Positions 39,798-48,577 are shown, counted from the stretch's first letter. The stretch is 49,866 nt of DNA from an uncultured Clostridia bacterium (GCA_937890525.1 CALADI010000018.1:1-49866), one strand, 5' to 3'. Translations and numbers: made by a program. Notes: generated by a model not told the origin, from the letters alone.

Positions 39798-40024
39798 ATG
39801 CACATCCTATTTTGCTTCAAAAGAAATATGCCCGGATCGTAGAAGGATTTGCCCAAAAACAGAATCTTTCTTTGGAAGATGCTCTGGACATCTTCTATCG
39901 TTCTAATCTCTACAAGCTGGTTCGTGAAGGCGTATCAGATATGCACTGTATGAGTGATGGATACCTGATAGAAGAACTGGAAATAGAATTTACCGGCAAA
40001 TCCGGCTCAGAGGTTGAAACATGA
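39794..40024 (+). CDS. Second DUF3791-type small protein
   Basis: 76 residues from GTG 39794, overlapping the DUF3990 stop (GTGA). YARIVEGFAQKQNLSLEDALDIFYRSNLYKLVREGVSDMHCMSDGYLIEEL follows the same helical plan as DUF3791 proteins. It probably belongs to the same module as the two genes before it. Its stop overlaps the next gene's start (ATGA), linking the module to the VirD4-like ATPase. Confidence 0.7.
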   Translation: MNAHPILLQKKYARIVEGFAQKQNLSLEDALDIFYRSNLYKLVREGVSDMHCMSDGYLIEELEIEFTGKSGSEVET

Positions 40025-41748
40025 GACATTCTCAGTTGCTATATGGAATCGTGGCAGACTATAAGGATGGTATGCGTCATCCGCTGACGCATAATCGGAA
40101 TATCCTGTGCTACGGCAAACCCAAAAGCGGAAAAACAAGTGCGGTCGGGATCCCATTTTTTGAGCAGGCGGTAAAAGCTGGAGAGTCGATCATTTTGTGT
40201 GCGGAGAAAGAGTATGAATATCTTCCTGCTATCGACGAGGCAAAGACAATGTATGGCTACGAGGTGTTCAAGACAATGGTAGATTGCCCCAGTGTGCCGC
40301 AGGAATGCGTCCTGATGCAGGACCAAGAAGCGTACATAGACACGATGATCGATCTCAATATAGATCGTTTAACGCAGGAAATGGATCGGTTGAACACTTC
40401 GAAAGCGATTCTGCTGATCCCATACCTGTCGTGGAACGAGCCGGGAGCCTTGGATATTTGTCTATTAACCCTTGCCGGAATGAAAGATGAAGGGGAAAAG
40501 GTTTTTGGGGACAGGACTCTGAATCTCCTGATCGATGCGCCCTTCTATCAATTTACGACCTGCCGGAACCTTCAGTATTCCCCGGATACCCGGTTTTGCA
40601 TGATCTTTCCGTCTGATTTTGCGGATCCGTCCATCCGGGCAGTCAGAAGCAAAACCGCAGGAAGGCAGCGTTTGCATGAAGAGTGTGAGTACGGCTTTTA
40701 TAGTCTCATGAAAGCTGTGCAAGCTGTGATCTGCACGGGCATATCCGGGATCTCTCCGAAAGTGCATAAGCAGTTCGTTGACACCTATATCGACTCAGAG
40801 GCAAAACTCAGAGGACGGTATTTGATCGCTGAGGATATGATATGCAATGCTTCGGGCGCTCCAATTACGATCGCTGGAAGTAGGTTCAAGAGTTTGGCAA
40901 CAGCTAAGGATGTGCTTCAGAGTGAGCGAATGGAGGTGCAATTCCGACTGATTGAGGAAACCATTTCCAATCGAATATGGGTCGTGCTTCAAGACGATAG
41001 CGTTAAAACATCCTATCTCAATGGCTTATATCTCCCGGCAGTATTTAGGACTGACGAGGATGCAATCGCTTGGCTATATGCCCACCTTCGCAACTCTCGC
41101 CTGACCAATGCCTACTATGGACCCAGAAATGATGGACAGTGGATGGTGGTCAACGCTGAGTTAAGCGACGGGCAAACGACGAAATTCTGCATCCTGCAAA
41201 TTTCGGACTCCAACCGTGAGCGATACCGCACAATGGCTCTGGACGAGGCGCTGGAACTCATGGAGATGGACGATGCCCTGGCAGTCCACCCGGAGGACGA
41301 CCCGGACGGAAGCGCACAGCTTGACCGACTGGAAGAATTGCTTGCAAAAGAGCCGGAGTTTGAGAATACTTGCCCAGAGGAATACCGCTACAAGCCGTAC
41401 AAGCCTGCTGAGGACGAAGAAGATACTCCAGTAGTAGAATCATCCTCGCTGCCTAAAAGCCATGTAATCTTCCTTGGAGGGCATCCGAACATGGTCAAAA
41501 AGATTCGTCAGCTCTATCCCGGATGGAAATATGTGTTTGACGATGAATTGCGGTCAAAAACATTTAGCCCGAACGATGTGATCTTCTTCTGGACAGGACA
41601 CAGCTCGCACAAAATGATGCGCTATGTATACTCCCGGATCCCGGACTCCGGCAATGTGATTTTCGTCACGGCGACGAACATTGAGTTGCTGGTGGACCAG
41701 ATGACAGAGCAGTATAATTTGCTTTTGAATGAAAAAAACAGGACATAA
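40021..41748 (+). CDS. VirD4/TraG-like ATPase fused to a C-terminal DUF2325 domain
   Basis: 575 residues. HNRNILCYGKPKSGKTSA near 25-41 carries the P-loop, in the position seen in VirD4/TraG coupling proteins; ESIILCAEKEYEYLPAIDEA follows where those have 'TDPKGE'. LNLLIDAPFYQF near 165 may be Walker B. The last 95 residues (SHVIFLGGHPNMVKKIRQLYPGWKYVFDDE, then DVIFFWTGHSSHKMM) look like DUF2325. Coupling proteins bring DNA to a type IV secretion channel; a DUF2325 fusion is unusual. It lacks obvious N-terminal membrane helices, so the coupling-protein role is an inference. Confidence 0.6.
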   Translation: MRHSQLLYGIVADYKDGMRHPLTHNRNILCYGKPKSGKTSAVGIPFFEQAVKAGESIILCAEKEYEYLPAIDEAKTMYGYEVFKTMVDCPSVPQECVLMQDQEAYIDTMIDLNIDRLTQEMDRLNTSKAILLIPYLSWNEPGALDICLLTLAGMKDEGEKVFGDRTLNLLIDAPFYQFTTCRNLQYSPDTRFCMIFPSDFADPSIRAVRSKTAGRQRLHEECEYGFYSLMKAVQAVICTGISGISPKVHKQFVDTYIDSEAKLRGRYLIAEDMICNASGAPITIAGSRFKSLATAKDVLQSERMEVQFRLIEETISNRIWVVLQDDSVKTSYLNGLYLPAVFRTDEDAIAWLYAHLRNSRLTNAYYGPRNDGQWMVVNAELSDGQTTKFCILQISDSNRERYRTMALDEALELMEMDDALAVHPEDDPDGSAQLDRLEELLAKEPEFENTCPEEYRYKPYKPAEDEEDTPVVESSSLPKSHVIFLGGHPNMVKKIRQLYPGWKYVFDDELRSKTFSPNDVIFFWTGHSSHKMMRYVYSRIPDSGNVIFVTATNIELLVDQMTEQYNLLLNEKNRT

Positions 41749-41753
41749 GATAA

Positions 41754-41776
41754 ATCCCCCTCCATCGGAGGGGGAT
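41754..41776 (+). terminator. Terminator hairpin (first of two identical copies)
   Basis: ATCCCCCTCC, loop ATC, GGAGGGGGAT. It lies just after the stop of the VirD4-like gene. The same 23 nt recur at 42080-42102. Confidence 0.75.
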
Positions 41777-41805
41777 TATCATTTGTTTGGTGAGCCTGTC
41801 CAGCA

Positions 41806-41991
41806 TTATAAATCGAGTTCTTTCCAAAGCTCAGATATCGGACGGCTCTTTCTTCCGTCGTTGACATACTCTGCGTGGGCTTCCTCTGCCACAGCAATAT
41901 CGTATTCATCTTCAATTTCTGCCGCATGATGTTTGCTATAATTCTCCGCAAGGATCTTTTCCTCTGCGGATAATCGAGCAGAAAAACTCAT
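41806..41991 (-). CDS. Shortened RelB/DUF6290-like antitoxin, orphan
   Basis: 61 residues, ATG 41991 with AAGGAG 8 nt upstream. MSFSARLSAEEKILAENYSKHH is a ribbon-helix-helix start as in RelB/DUF6290 antitoxins. IEDEYDIAVAEEAHAEY...ISELWKELDL is the family's toxin-binding end. The usual stretch between them (about 15 residues of the second RHH helix) is missing, so DNA binding is doubtful. No toxin gene is adjacent. It has its own promoter and lies between two identical hairpins. Confidence 0.65.
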   Translation of the reverse strand: MSFSARLSAEEKILAENYSKHHAAEIEDEYDIAVAEEAHAEYVNDGRKSRPISELWKELDL

Positions 41992-42017
41992 ACCGTCATC
42001 TCCTTCCTGTGTAATAT

Positions 42018-42046
42018 ACTGTACTACAAAGATGCTGGTTTGCCAA
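42018..42046 (-). promoter_or_regulatory. Promoter of the orphan RelB-like gene
   Basis: Minus strand: TTGGCA (42041-42046), 17-bp spacer, TACAGT (42018-42023). Confidence 0.55.
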
Positions 42047-42079
42047 TCCTATTTTGCGGCAGCGGATCAAACTAGAAAG

Positions 42080-42102
42080 ATCCCCCTCCATCGGAGGGGG
42101 AT
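42080..42102. terminator. Terminator hairpin (second identical copy)
   Basis: Identical 23-nt core to 41754-41776. It lies after the end of the minus-strand VirB6-like gene. Confidence 0.7.
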
Positions 42103-42129
42103 CTATTCGTAAGAGGCATGATCTCCAAG

Positions 42130-44040
42130 TCAGCCACGGGGCACATTAGGAGGTGTTTCATTGTCTGGGAAAACGGGTGACAGAGGAACCGATTTCGGAG
42201 GCACCGATGTTGCCGGATCTGAAGTTGGCGGAATCGAAGTCGGAGGAACCGAAACTGGAGGAACCGAGGTCGGCGGAATCTTAGTGGGATTTCCATTCGG
42301 ACCGGGGGTTGGAGCAGGATCGGTAGCAGGCGGCGGAGTGATCGGATCATTTCCATCATAGCGAACATATGCGGTGTCGCCATTGGGTGTCTGGAAGGAA
42401 GTGAACCCGGTTCTCTCGTTCGGCTGCATGGCATCGAACATGGCTTGGTTCACCACTCTCATAGAGTGTGTTTTCGGATTGACCGGCTGCCCATTTTCGT
42501 CTGTACGGGAGTAGGTATCATAATGTGCGGTGATACCATTCGAATCTGTGACAGAACGGAAGTTTCCGGCATTAGAGAGATTGCCGTCTGCTGCCCGAAT
42601 GAAAGCGTCAGATTCGGGAATGTTAAAGCTGGCAAGCATTGCTGCATTTTTCTCGTTGTCCCGGATAGACAAGCCGAGGTCTGGGTAGCGGCTCATTTGT
42701 CCCATTACGGAACTGGCGACTCTTGGACGATTGCGGATACTCCGATTCTGGTCATCGGTCAACTGCACATTGGGATCCGTGACAACAGCAGCCAGATGCT
42801 CCGTTCCAGAGGCGGCACCAGCAACTCCAGCAGCCCGATCAGCAAAAGCGTTTGCTTCTTGCGTTGCATCGGCGGCATCGCTCATGTTCTTGCCAATGCT
42901 CTGGTCATATTCCTCTTGAAATCCTTGCCAGAAGGAACGGGTCTGCTCGGATGCAGATGCGCCGGAACTGGCGGCGTCAGATGCAAATCCTGCGCCTTTT
43001 CGTATAGCACCTAGAATGGTACTGCCGGCAGCCGATGCCGTATTGCGGACGGTGTTTGCGGCGTGAGCTGTCGGAGAATACCGCCCATAGAAGGCAGATG
43101 CCTTCTGTGCTGCGCCCATGACACCGCCGGAAGCGCCGCCTCCGCCACCGCCGGAGAAAACGGAGGACGCTGCTGCTCTGGTAGCGCCGCCGATGGCGAC
43201 TGCCGAGCCGATCAGATCCGCACCGAGTCCGCAGCCTGTGATCGCACCGTTCAGTCCAAGCTGATTCAGGATATTATCAAACCGCTGGGCGATCCGCATC
43301 AGAGAGAACGCCATTATCAGAGGCACGATAGGCGAGACATTGTTGCCAATCGTACCGATCGATGCAAACACACTCAAAGCCATTTTCAAGAACCAGACAT
43401 TAGCGAGCATTAAAATGCTTTGCGTGATAAACATATTGAGGTATTGCTTAAAAATCTGAATTGTAAAGCGGGAGGCAATCGTAGCAAAAAAAGGCGGACT
43501 GATAAAAAGAAGTACATACAGCACCACAAACCGCTCTACGGCTTCCAGCAGGACTTTGATAAGCTGATAGCCGAGCATGACTAGCAGAATCATATAGAGC
43601 AGAATGGACACCTGGTAGAAAGCACTCGACAAAACGGAAACGACCAGCGAAAAACCTTGAATATCGTTAGCAATAAAGCTGGAGTCAATATCGGAGCCGA
43701 GCAGGACATTGTAGGTGGAACTTGCTAAACCAATGATACCTTCCAAAAAATAGTTGCCCATATAGATGCAAAGGACGGCAGCTATGGATCGGAAAACCAG
43801 CGCAATGGGATTTTCTTGAGCCTTGCCTCCACGGAAAAAGTGGAAAGCAGAGATCACGACGATCATCAGCACCAAGCCAAGAGCAAAGCCCTGAAACAGC
43901 GGGAAGGAGATTTCTGCAAAAGGAAAGACCCTTAAAAAAGTTTCCTTGCTGAAGTTAAACGCTTCCAAAAAGAAATTGACTGCGGAGGACAAGGCTTTTT
44001 CGATCATTCCGACCAGAGCGGAGAACAAATAATCAAGCAT
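42130..44040 (-). CDS. VirB6/TrbL-like conjugation membrane protein with Pro-repeat tail
   Basis: 636 residues. The first 300 contain about six to eight membrane helices (e.g. LVLMIVVISAFHFF, VSILLYMILLVMLGYQLIKVL, FVVLYVLLFISPPFF), as in VirB6/TrbL channel proteins. A Gly/Ala-rich soluble middle follows, and a C-terminal proline-rich array of PPTSVPP-type units ends the protein. VirB6 proteins form the inner-membrane platform of type IV secretion. The repeat tail is unlike VirB6 and could lie in the cytosol or cell wall. It is the last gene of the minus-strand transfer unit. Confidence 0.75.
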   Translation of the reverse strand: MLDYLFSALVGMIEKALSSAVNFFLEAFNFSKETFLRVFPFAEISFPLFQGFALGLVLMIVVISAFHFFRGGKAQENPIALVFRSIAAVLCIYMGNYFLEGIIGLASSTYNVLLGSDIDSSFIANDIQGFSLVVSVLSSAFYQVSILLYMILLVMLGYQLIKVLLEAVERFVVLYVLLFISPPFFATIASRFTIQIFKQYLNMFITQSILMLANVWFLKMALSVFASIGTIGNNVSPIVPLIMAFSLMRIAQRFDNILNQLGLNGAITGCGLGADLIGSAVAIGGATRAAASSVFSGGGGGGASGGVMGAAQKASAFYGRYSPTAHAANTVRNTASAAGSTILGAIRKGAGFASDAASSGASASEQTRSFWQGFQEEYDQSIGKNMSDAADATQEANAFADRAAGVAGAASGTEHLAAVVTDPNVQLTDDQNRSIRNRPRVASSVMGQMSRYPDLGLSIRDNEKNAAMLASFNIPESDAFIRAADGNLSNAGNFRSVTDSNGITAHYDTYSRTDENGQPVNPKTHSMRVVNQAMFDAMQPNERTGFTSFQTPNGDTAYVRYDGNDPITPPPATDPAPTPGPNGNPTKIPPTSVPPVSVPPTSIPPTSDPATSVPPKSVPLSPVFPDNETPPNVPRG

Positions 44041-44051
44041 CTATGCACCTC

Positions 44052-44459
44052 CTATTCAATGCCAGTCCGGGGAGTCCAACCATGACCAGAGACAATGCTG
44101 CGTATACCGCCGAGCATCGTGGGAAGATAGAGTATGATAACGAATGCAGTCAGTGCCCAGTAGAAGCCACGCAGGGAGTCTGCTAACCGTTGGGCTGCCT
44201 GACCGGGGAAAAAGGCGGGAGCCAGAAAAGTGATCCCGGTCCAAACCAGCCATAGGCACAGCACTAAGGGCGCTGCCTTGAAGCGGAAAAAGTCGTACCA
44301 GACGGCGATCTGCTCCTTAAAGGAATTAGGCAAACCGATGGGCTGCAAATTATTGATCGAACCGCCGCCTTCTGCCTCCGTTTCATCGACAGCAAAAGCT
44401 GGAACGGCGCAGGACAAAACGACAATAATGACGAGAAGTAAAAGCAAAAGTCTTTTCAA
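44052..44459 (-). CDS. Small membrane protein of the type IV secretion locus
   Basis: 135 residues. I chose TTG 44459 because AAGGAGG lies 8 nt upstream and the result is a classic signal peptide (MKRLLLLLLVIIVVLSCAVPAFA); the longer ORF has no RBS. Two to three membrane helices follow (APLVLCLWLVWTGITFLAPAFF, ALTAFVIILYLPTML). The position between VirB2- and VirB6-like genes suggests a pilus or channel subunit. Two GC hairpins (44499-44521, 44529-44562) separate it from the upstream gene. Confidence 0.65.
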   Translation of the reverse strand: MKRLLLLLLVIIVVLSCAVPAFAVDETEAEGGGSINNLQPIGLPNSFKEQIAVWYDFFRFKAAPLVLCLWLVWTGITFLAPAFFPGQAAQRLADSLRGFYWALTAFVIILYLPTMLGGIRSIVSGHGWTPRTGIE

Positions 44460-44570
44460 AAAGTGACCCTCCTTTCCGGGTCCAATATGGAAACTATGGG
44501 CAGAGGGTGTTCCTCTGCCCCTTATTTTGTTCCGAATGGCGAGTTGCCCTACTCGCCGGAACATGAAGAA

Positions 44571-45017
44571 TCAACCCAGAATGTCAGTTACAGAGGACAT
44601 AGGAGACTTGTTGCCGACAAACCACTTTGCGAAAGCCTTGACCAGCAGAGGGGCGAGGAACGCAATGGCAACAGCGACAAAGACACAACCGATAACGATA
44701 AAGCCACGGTGCATACCTCTCTGTCCGCCAAAGATCATCATGGCAGCGGCAACGACAATAGCAATGCCTGCGGAGATCAGGACTAAAACGAGAAATACAA
44801 CATTGATATGGTCGCCGGTGTCCTTCAGAACAGTGGTGATCTCAGAAGAAGCCTGATCTGCGTACTCGTTGTCCGTGCAATACGCAAAGGGAAGGTCGGA
44901 GTCCTGCATCTGGATAGCGGTAGATGCTGCGGTAGAAATCATAGAGAAAGCTACCAGAAAGCAGAGGACAAATACCAAAATGCGGTTGAAAGTGATTTTC
45001 TGATTCAGTTCATTCAT
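44571..45017 (-). CDS. VirB2/TrbC-like pilin-type membrane protein
   Basis: 148 residues, ATG 45017 behind AAAAGGAG. An N-terminal signal/membrane helix (ILVFVLCFLVAFSMISTAAS) is followed by a short exposed region with one Cys, then two membrane helices (FLVLVLISAGIAIVVAAAMMIFGG and FIVIGCVFVAVAIAFLAPLLV) separated by a basic turn (QRGMHRG). This two-helix hairpin after a cleavable signal is the pattern of VirB2 pilins. The S26 peptidase at 14853 could process it. Confidence 0.65.
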   Translation of the reverse strand: MNELNQKITFNRILVFVLCFLVAFSMISTAASTAIQMQDSDLPFAYCTDNEYADQASSEITTVLKDTGDHINVVFLVLVLISAGIAIVVAAAMMIFGGQRGMHRGFIVIGCVFVAVAIAFLAPLLVKAFAKWFVGNKSPMSSVTDILG

Positions 45018-45125
45018 ATTGAATCGCTCCTTTTAGTAGATTTTATATGTATACCGTTCGGTGGGCAGTCGAACGGAATATACCCAAAGTTGGTGTCCTT
45101 CCCCCGGTTTTGGGGGAAGGAAGGG

Positions 45126-46508
45126 TTATACGGAAAAAGTCTGATGTGAAAGCAGGGCATCGTCTATGCCCTTGGAATTGTCGTCCCAGTAGTCCTTTGT
45201 ATAGGAAAGGTGGCAAGAAAAAATCGTGCTTGCCAAGTCATACAAGGCATGATACGAAATATCATGCCAATTTACTGGGATCTTGTTGAGTGCTGCCAAT
45301 GGCAGATATTCTGCCATCTTGCGTCTGGCGCAATCTGCTCCCCAATGCAGGGAAACCATAGGTAATCCGTCCAGAAGGAAATGACGCTTGATTTCCTCTA
45401 CTCCGGCTCGGACATTTGGATTTGTGAATCGGTCCATATCAAAAGCGTTGTAGACCGTCACTTGCTTAGATTTCAGATAACTTACTTGGGCGAACAAATC
45501 CTTGGTATTACAGATGCCGGGAATAGAAATGATCGCCGCCTTGCCGCCGGACAAGCTGAGCGCTACATCGGCTTTCAGCGCACCTTCTGTGACGAGGACA
45601 GGAGTCCCCTTCTCCAAAGAAGGATTCTGACGGCAAAAATGGCATCTGGAAATACTGGCGTTCACCGCTCCGGGCAAATTGGATGAACTGAGCGTCATGT
45701 ACTTAGGCATCTTTGGGATATTGGTCCGCACTTGGATAGAAACGATCTGACCGTCCCGATTCCGGGTAGGAATCATAATGCCTGGATAGAAATACAGACA
45801 CCAACACCAATTCTGGTCATTCCCGAATTTGAAGAATCCGGGAACGCCCTCCGGGGATAGTCCCGCCTCCTGTAAGCGTCTGGCAATTTCCATGCCTGTG
45901 AGCAGGCGCTTTGTGGGATACGGAAAAGAAAAGAGCTTGCTTTTCTGCTCGTTGCCGCCGCAGGCATTGAAAACTTCCATCAGCGGCTCATTCACGGCGA
46001 ACTCTGTCAGAGTGCCGTATCCGTTGACCTCCAGATCCTTCTCGGTTAGTCCTCGGCGGAGTAATTCGGCGGTATGTTCAAGGCTCAGTGCCATTTCGGG
46101 CTGAGACAGAATGAATGAGTACGCCTTGTCCAGATGTTCGTCCGAGGCTGGCAGCCGAGTCTGCGGCTGCTGAGGCTGCCGGGGCTGCCGGGAAGGAACG
46201 GGGTGTGGTTGTGTGGCATCAAGCAGAGAGCTGTCTCCGCAATAATCCACCATTTCCAGCCCCAACTGGTGCATTTCGTCTTTCTCACGGGGTTTTGATT
46301 TGTACCCCCGTGAATACATGGCGAAAAGATCCAGTGTCGTGCCGCCGGTCCGGCAGCGGACACAGTTCCAAAGATCTCTGTCCAGATCCAGTTGGAGCTT
46401 CTTTTTGCCCCCGCAAAAGGGGCAGTTGGTTTTGCCGGTGGAGGTGTAATTCCATCCATAGGTATCAACCAACTTTCTGAGTGATATCTTGACGAAATTC
46501 TTCCCCAT
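45126..46508 (-). CDS. DNA primase-like protein (zinc finger plus Toprim)
   Basis: 460 residues. An N-terminal CHC2-type zinc finger: Cys29-x2-Cys32 (CPFCGG) and Cys49-x2-Cys52 (CVRC). A Pro/Gln-rich linker sits near 105-120. A catalytic Toprim-like part follows: VLVTEGALKADVALSL (Glu near 304), then NAFDMDRFTNP (Asp-x-Asp). These primases make RNA primers for lagging-strand or transfer replication; this one is shorter than DnaG and resembles element primases of the DUF3854 kind. It lies downstream of the genes behind leader copy 5. Confidence 0.82.
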   Translation of the reverse strand: MGKNFVKISLRKLVDTYGWNYTSTGKTNCPFCGGKKKLQLDLDRDLWNCVRCRTGGTTLDLFAMYSRGYKSKPREKDEMHQLGLEMVDYCGDSSLLDATQPHPVPSRQPRQPQQPQTRLPASDEHLDKAYSFILSQPEMALSLEHTAELLRRGLTEKDLEVNGYGTLTEFAVNEPLMEVFNACGGNEQKSKLFSFPYPTKRLLTGMEIARRLQEAGLSPEGVPGFFKFGNDQNWCWCLYFYPGIMIPTRNRDGQIVSIQVRTNIPKMPKYMTLSSSNLPGAVNASISRCHFCRQNPSLEKGTPVLVTEGALKADVALSLSGGKAAIISIPGICNTKDLFAQVSYLKSKQVTVYNAFDMDRFTNPNVRAGVEEIKRHFLLDGLPMVSLHWGADCARRKMAEYLPLAALNKIPVNWHDISYHALYDLASTIFSCHLSYTKDYWDDNSKGIDDALLSHQTFSV

Positions 46509-46577
46509 TTGTGTTTTTCACTCCTCCTGTCCTCCCCCGAAGAAATCGGGGGAGGAAAATCCGTTTTCTCTGACGAC

Positions 46578-47360
46578 TTACTTCCCGCAGAGGGTGTTTG
46601 CCTCATTCAGCAGGACGGATGCCGCTTCCCGACTTTCCGGGTCCGGGTTGTTGGGACCGGCATAGCGGATGATCTTTGCAGGACTCTGATGCAACAGTTC
46701 TCCCAGAGTTTTGCCACGATCCATCCCCTTCTCAAGACGGTAGTTCATTGCCCAGTTGCGGTCATGCGCCGCAGCCACATTGGGCATCTGAGCATGATCT
46801 TGAGCAGGAGCATTGCTGGAAGAAGGAGCCTGAATAGGAGCCTGAGCAGCAGTATTGCTGGCGAAAACACCAGTGACTTCCTGATCGTCTGCCCCAAAAT
46901 TGCCAATGTTCTGATTGCCGTTGTTGGCGATCAGATCATAATAAGAGCAGCAGGCACCGAATCCGGCATTGGACAACGCCCGTCCTTTCGCATGAGTCGA
47001 ACAGATCTGAACAATATTGTCCATATTGGCAGGATCTGTGATGTAGGCGGCTCTCGATGCCACATCGGAGGCAATGACCTCGCCATTCACAAGAACCTTC
47101 GCCTCGCAAATGACATGGAATACATTGTCGATGACCTGGCTGGATCGGAAATCGCAATGGATGGATCCAGTAACAGAATTTTCGGCACACCACATCTGGA
47201 ACCAGAGTGCTTTTGATTCCGGGGAAAGGACCAGATCATAGGTCCCGTTTTCCGCATGGTCGTAGACTCTTAAAGCGGATTCCAGAGGGAAACCGCCATT
47301 TCTTAACTTCTGTGCTGCCTTGACCAGAGGCATATCACCATAGCCGTTCAGATAATTCAT
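46578..47360 (-). CDS. Possible single-strand annealing protein (Erf/Rad52-like) with C-terminal extension
   Basis: 260 residues from ATG 47360. The segment VICEAKVLVNGEVIASDVASRAAY...STHAKGRALSNAGFG resembles the A-x-T-x-A-x-G-R-A-L-x-x-x-G-x-G signature of Erf/Rad52-type annealing proteins. After a Gln/Ala-rich linker, GKTLGELLHQSPAKIIRYAG matches a small C-terminal domain seen at the end of phage recombination proteins. An annealing protein would pair with the YqaJ exonuclease (24921). The assignment is an inference, as sequence identity in this class is low. Confidence 0.5.
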   Translation of the reverse strand: MNYLNGYGDMPLVKAAQKLRNGGFPLESALRVYDHAENGTYDLVLSPESKALWFQMWCAENSVTGSIHCDFRSSQVIDNVFHVICEAKVLVNGEVIASDVASRAAYITDPANMDNIVQICSTHAKGRALSNAGFGACCSYYDLIANNGNQNIGNFGADDQEVTGVFASNTAAQAPIQAPSSSNAPAQDHAQMPNVAAAHDRNWAMNYRLEKGMDRGKTLGELLHQSPAKIIRYAGPNNPDPESREAASVLLNEANTLCGK

Positions 47361-47373
47361 AATTTTGTCCTCC

Positions 47374-48240
47374 TTAATCTCTGTTTGTCTGTCGTGCAGC
47401 TTCCTTCGCCCGTAGAGCGTCCATGATTGCCGGGGCATACAATGCCTCCCAGTTTCGGATGAAGCTGGAACAACTGTTCATACACCGCTCAAAGTCGTCC
47501 ACGGACAGCATAATGGATGCAGACTGCTTGTTTTTGGCATCCTTGCTCACATGGTAGGAGCTGCCGTTCGCCTGTTTCTTCAGCGGCGCAAGGAAGTTTG
47601 CAATCTGGATATGCCACGGATACCGGGATGCAGAACCGTCCTGCATCACAGGTTTGTAGCAAATCTGGATCGTGCTTACCGGGGCGTAGCCATCCGGGCG
47701 CAGGGCGTAGGGATTGCTTTTCTCGCCCTTGTAGACCACGATGCCATCGGAATTGCTACTCTTGAGTGCGTCGTAGAGTTCGCACCCTATCGACCAGCAA
47801 CCTTTCTTGGCATAATCGTAGAATCGCATCAGCGTATCCAGAAGCTCGTCGTTTGAAGCGTTTTGCAGTGAGCTGCTTAAATCGATGTTGTTGATTTCCT
47901 GCAACCACATCAAGATCTTGTTGCTGACGGCAGTTAAATTACTTCCGACACACAGTTCGCCAAGACTTGCTTTCACTGCTGCTTCATACAGACGATGCAC
48001 AGCGAAAATCGGCAGCCCGTAGCTGACCGTCACAGAGTTGTCGCCCTTGCCCTTGGTATAATCGCAGATGACGCATTCTACCGTAGAGTTGTAGGCGTGT
48101 CCTTTTCCTCCGCAGCCGTGGATCATGGCATAGTCATTAGGATTTGCGTAGGACAGATTTTCACGAAAATCTACTACCCGATCCTTGCCGAATGCGTTTG
48201 CCATGATGGAGCTGGGATGATTCTTTTCTTCGTTGCCCAT
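47374..48240 (-). CDS. Hypothetical protein, first gene behind leader copy 5
   Basis: 288 residues, ATG 48240. Soluble mixed alpha/beta. A Cys-rich turn (HGCGGKGHAYNSTVECVICDY, in part) near 41-60 could bind metal. Other landmarks are SYGLPIFAVHRLYEA and DDFERCMNSCSSFIRNWEALY. No family recognised. It precedes the candidate annealing protein and the primase, so a replication/recombination role is likely. Confidence 0.65.
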   Translation of the reverse strand: MGNEEKNHPSSIMANAFGKDRVVDFRENLSYANPNDYAMIHGCGGKGHAYNSTVECVICDYTKGKGDNSVTVSYGLPIFAVHRLYEAAVKASLGELCVGSNLTAVSNKILMWLQEINNIDLSSSLQNASNDELLDTLMRFYDYAKKGCWSIGCELYDALKSSNSDGIVVYKGEKSNPYALRPDGYAPVSTIQICYKPVMQDGSASRYPWHIQIANFLAPLKKQANGSSYHVSKDAKNKQSASIMLSVDDFERCMNSCSSFIRNWEALYAPAIMDALRAKEAARQTNRD

Positions 48241-48466
48241 TTTTCATGTCTCCTTTTTTGATAGTGCTGTTTCGCAGCTAGAAAAATAAAAAAAGCGAAC
48301 TTCTTCCAAAAAGGAAAAAGTTCGCTTAATTTCTGTATTTGATTTATCCTCCAAAAGAGGATAAAAAATACTCGCCTCAGGTAGCTGTCAGGGTACAATA
48401 TCCCCGTCAGTAGTCAAGCCCTAATGCAAGTGTCTACATTTTAGCACAAGCATAGCCAAGTTGCAA
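48241..48466 (-). promoter_or_regulatory. Five-copy promoter plus structured leader with attenuator, copy 5
   Basis: Minus strand: TTGCAA (48461-48466), 17-bp spacer, TAAAAT (48438-48443). Inner hairpin CTGACGGGG/CCCTGACAG as in copy 1. Second hairpin TATCCTC/GAGGATA, a perfect 7-bp stem here. Terminator AAGCGAACTT/AAGTTCGCTT at 48293-48328 plus U-tract. GCTG/CAGC and AAGGAGA follow. It drives the unit containing the annealing candidate and primase, possibly on into the transfer genes. Confidence 0.88.
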
Positions 48467-48531
48467 GAGGGATCTTCAAAAACTATTGATTCAGAAAATT
48501 GAAAAGTGTGGATTTGACTGTTGCGAAAATA

Positions 48532-48560
48532 TTGAAAAGTGGAATTATTTGGTGTATAAT
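48532..48560 (+). promoter_or_regulatory. Plus-strand promoter leading into a palindrome
   Basis: TTGAAA (48532-48537), 17-bp spacer, TATAAT (48555-48560). No plus-strand gene follows; 18 nt further on is the perfect hairpin at 48578. Confidence 0.5.
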
Positions 48561-48577
48561 ACGATACCATTGCAACA

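Noticed and set aside
45030..45125. Two hairpins (CCGTTCG/CGAACGG and CCTTCCCCC/GGGGGAAGG) as a riboswitch
   Set aside because: They are simple hairpins after the primase gene with no conserved loop; more likely terminator or processing signals.
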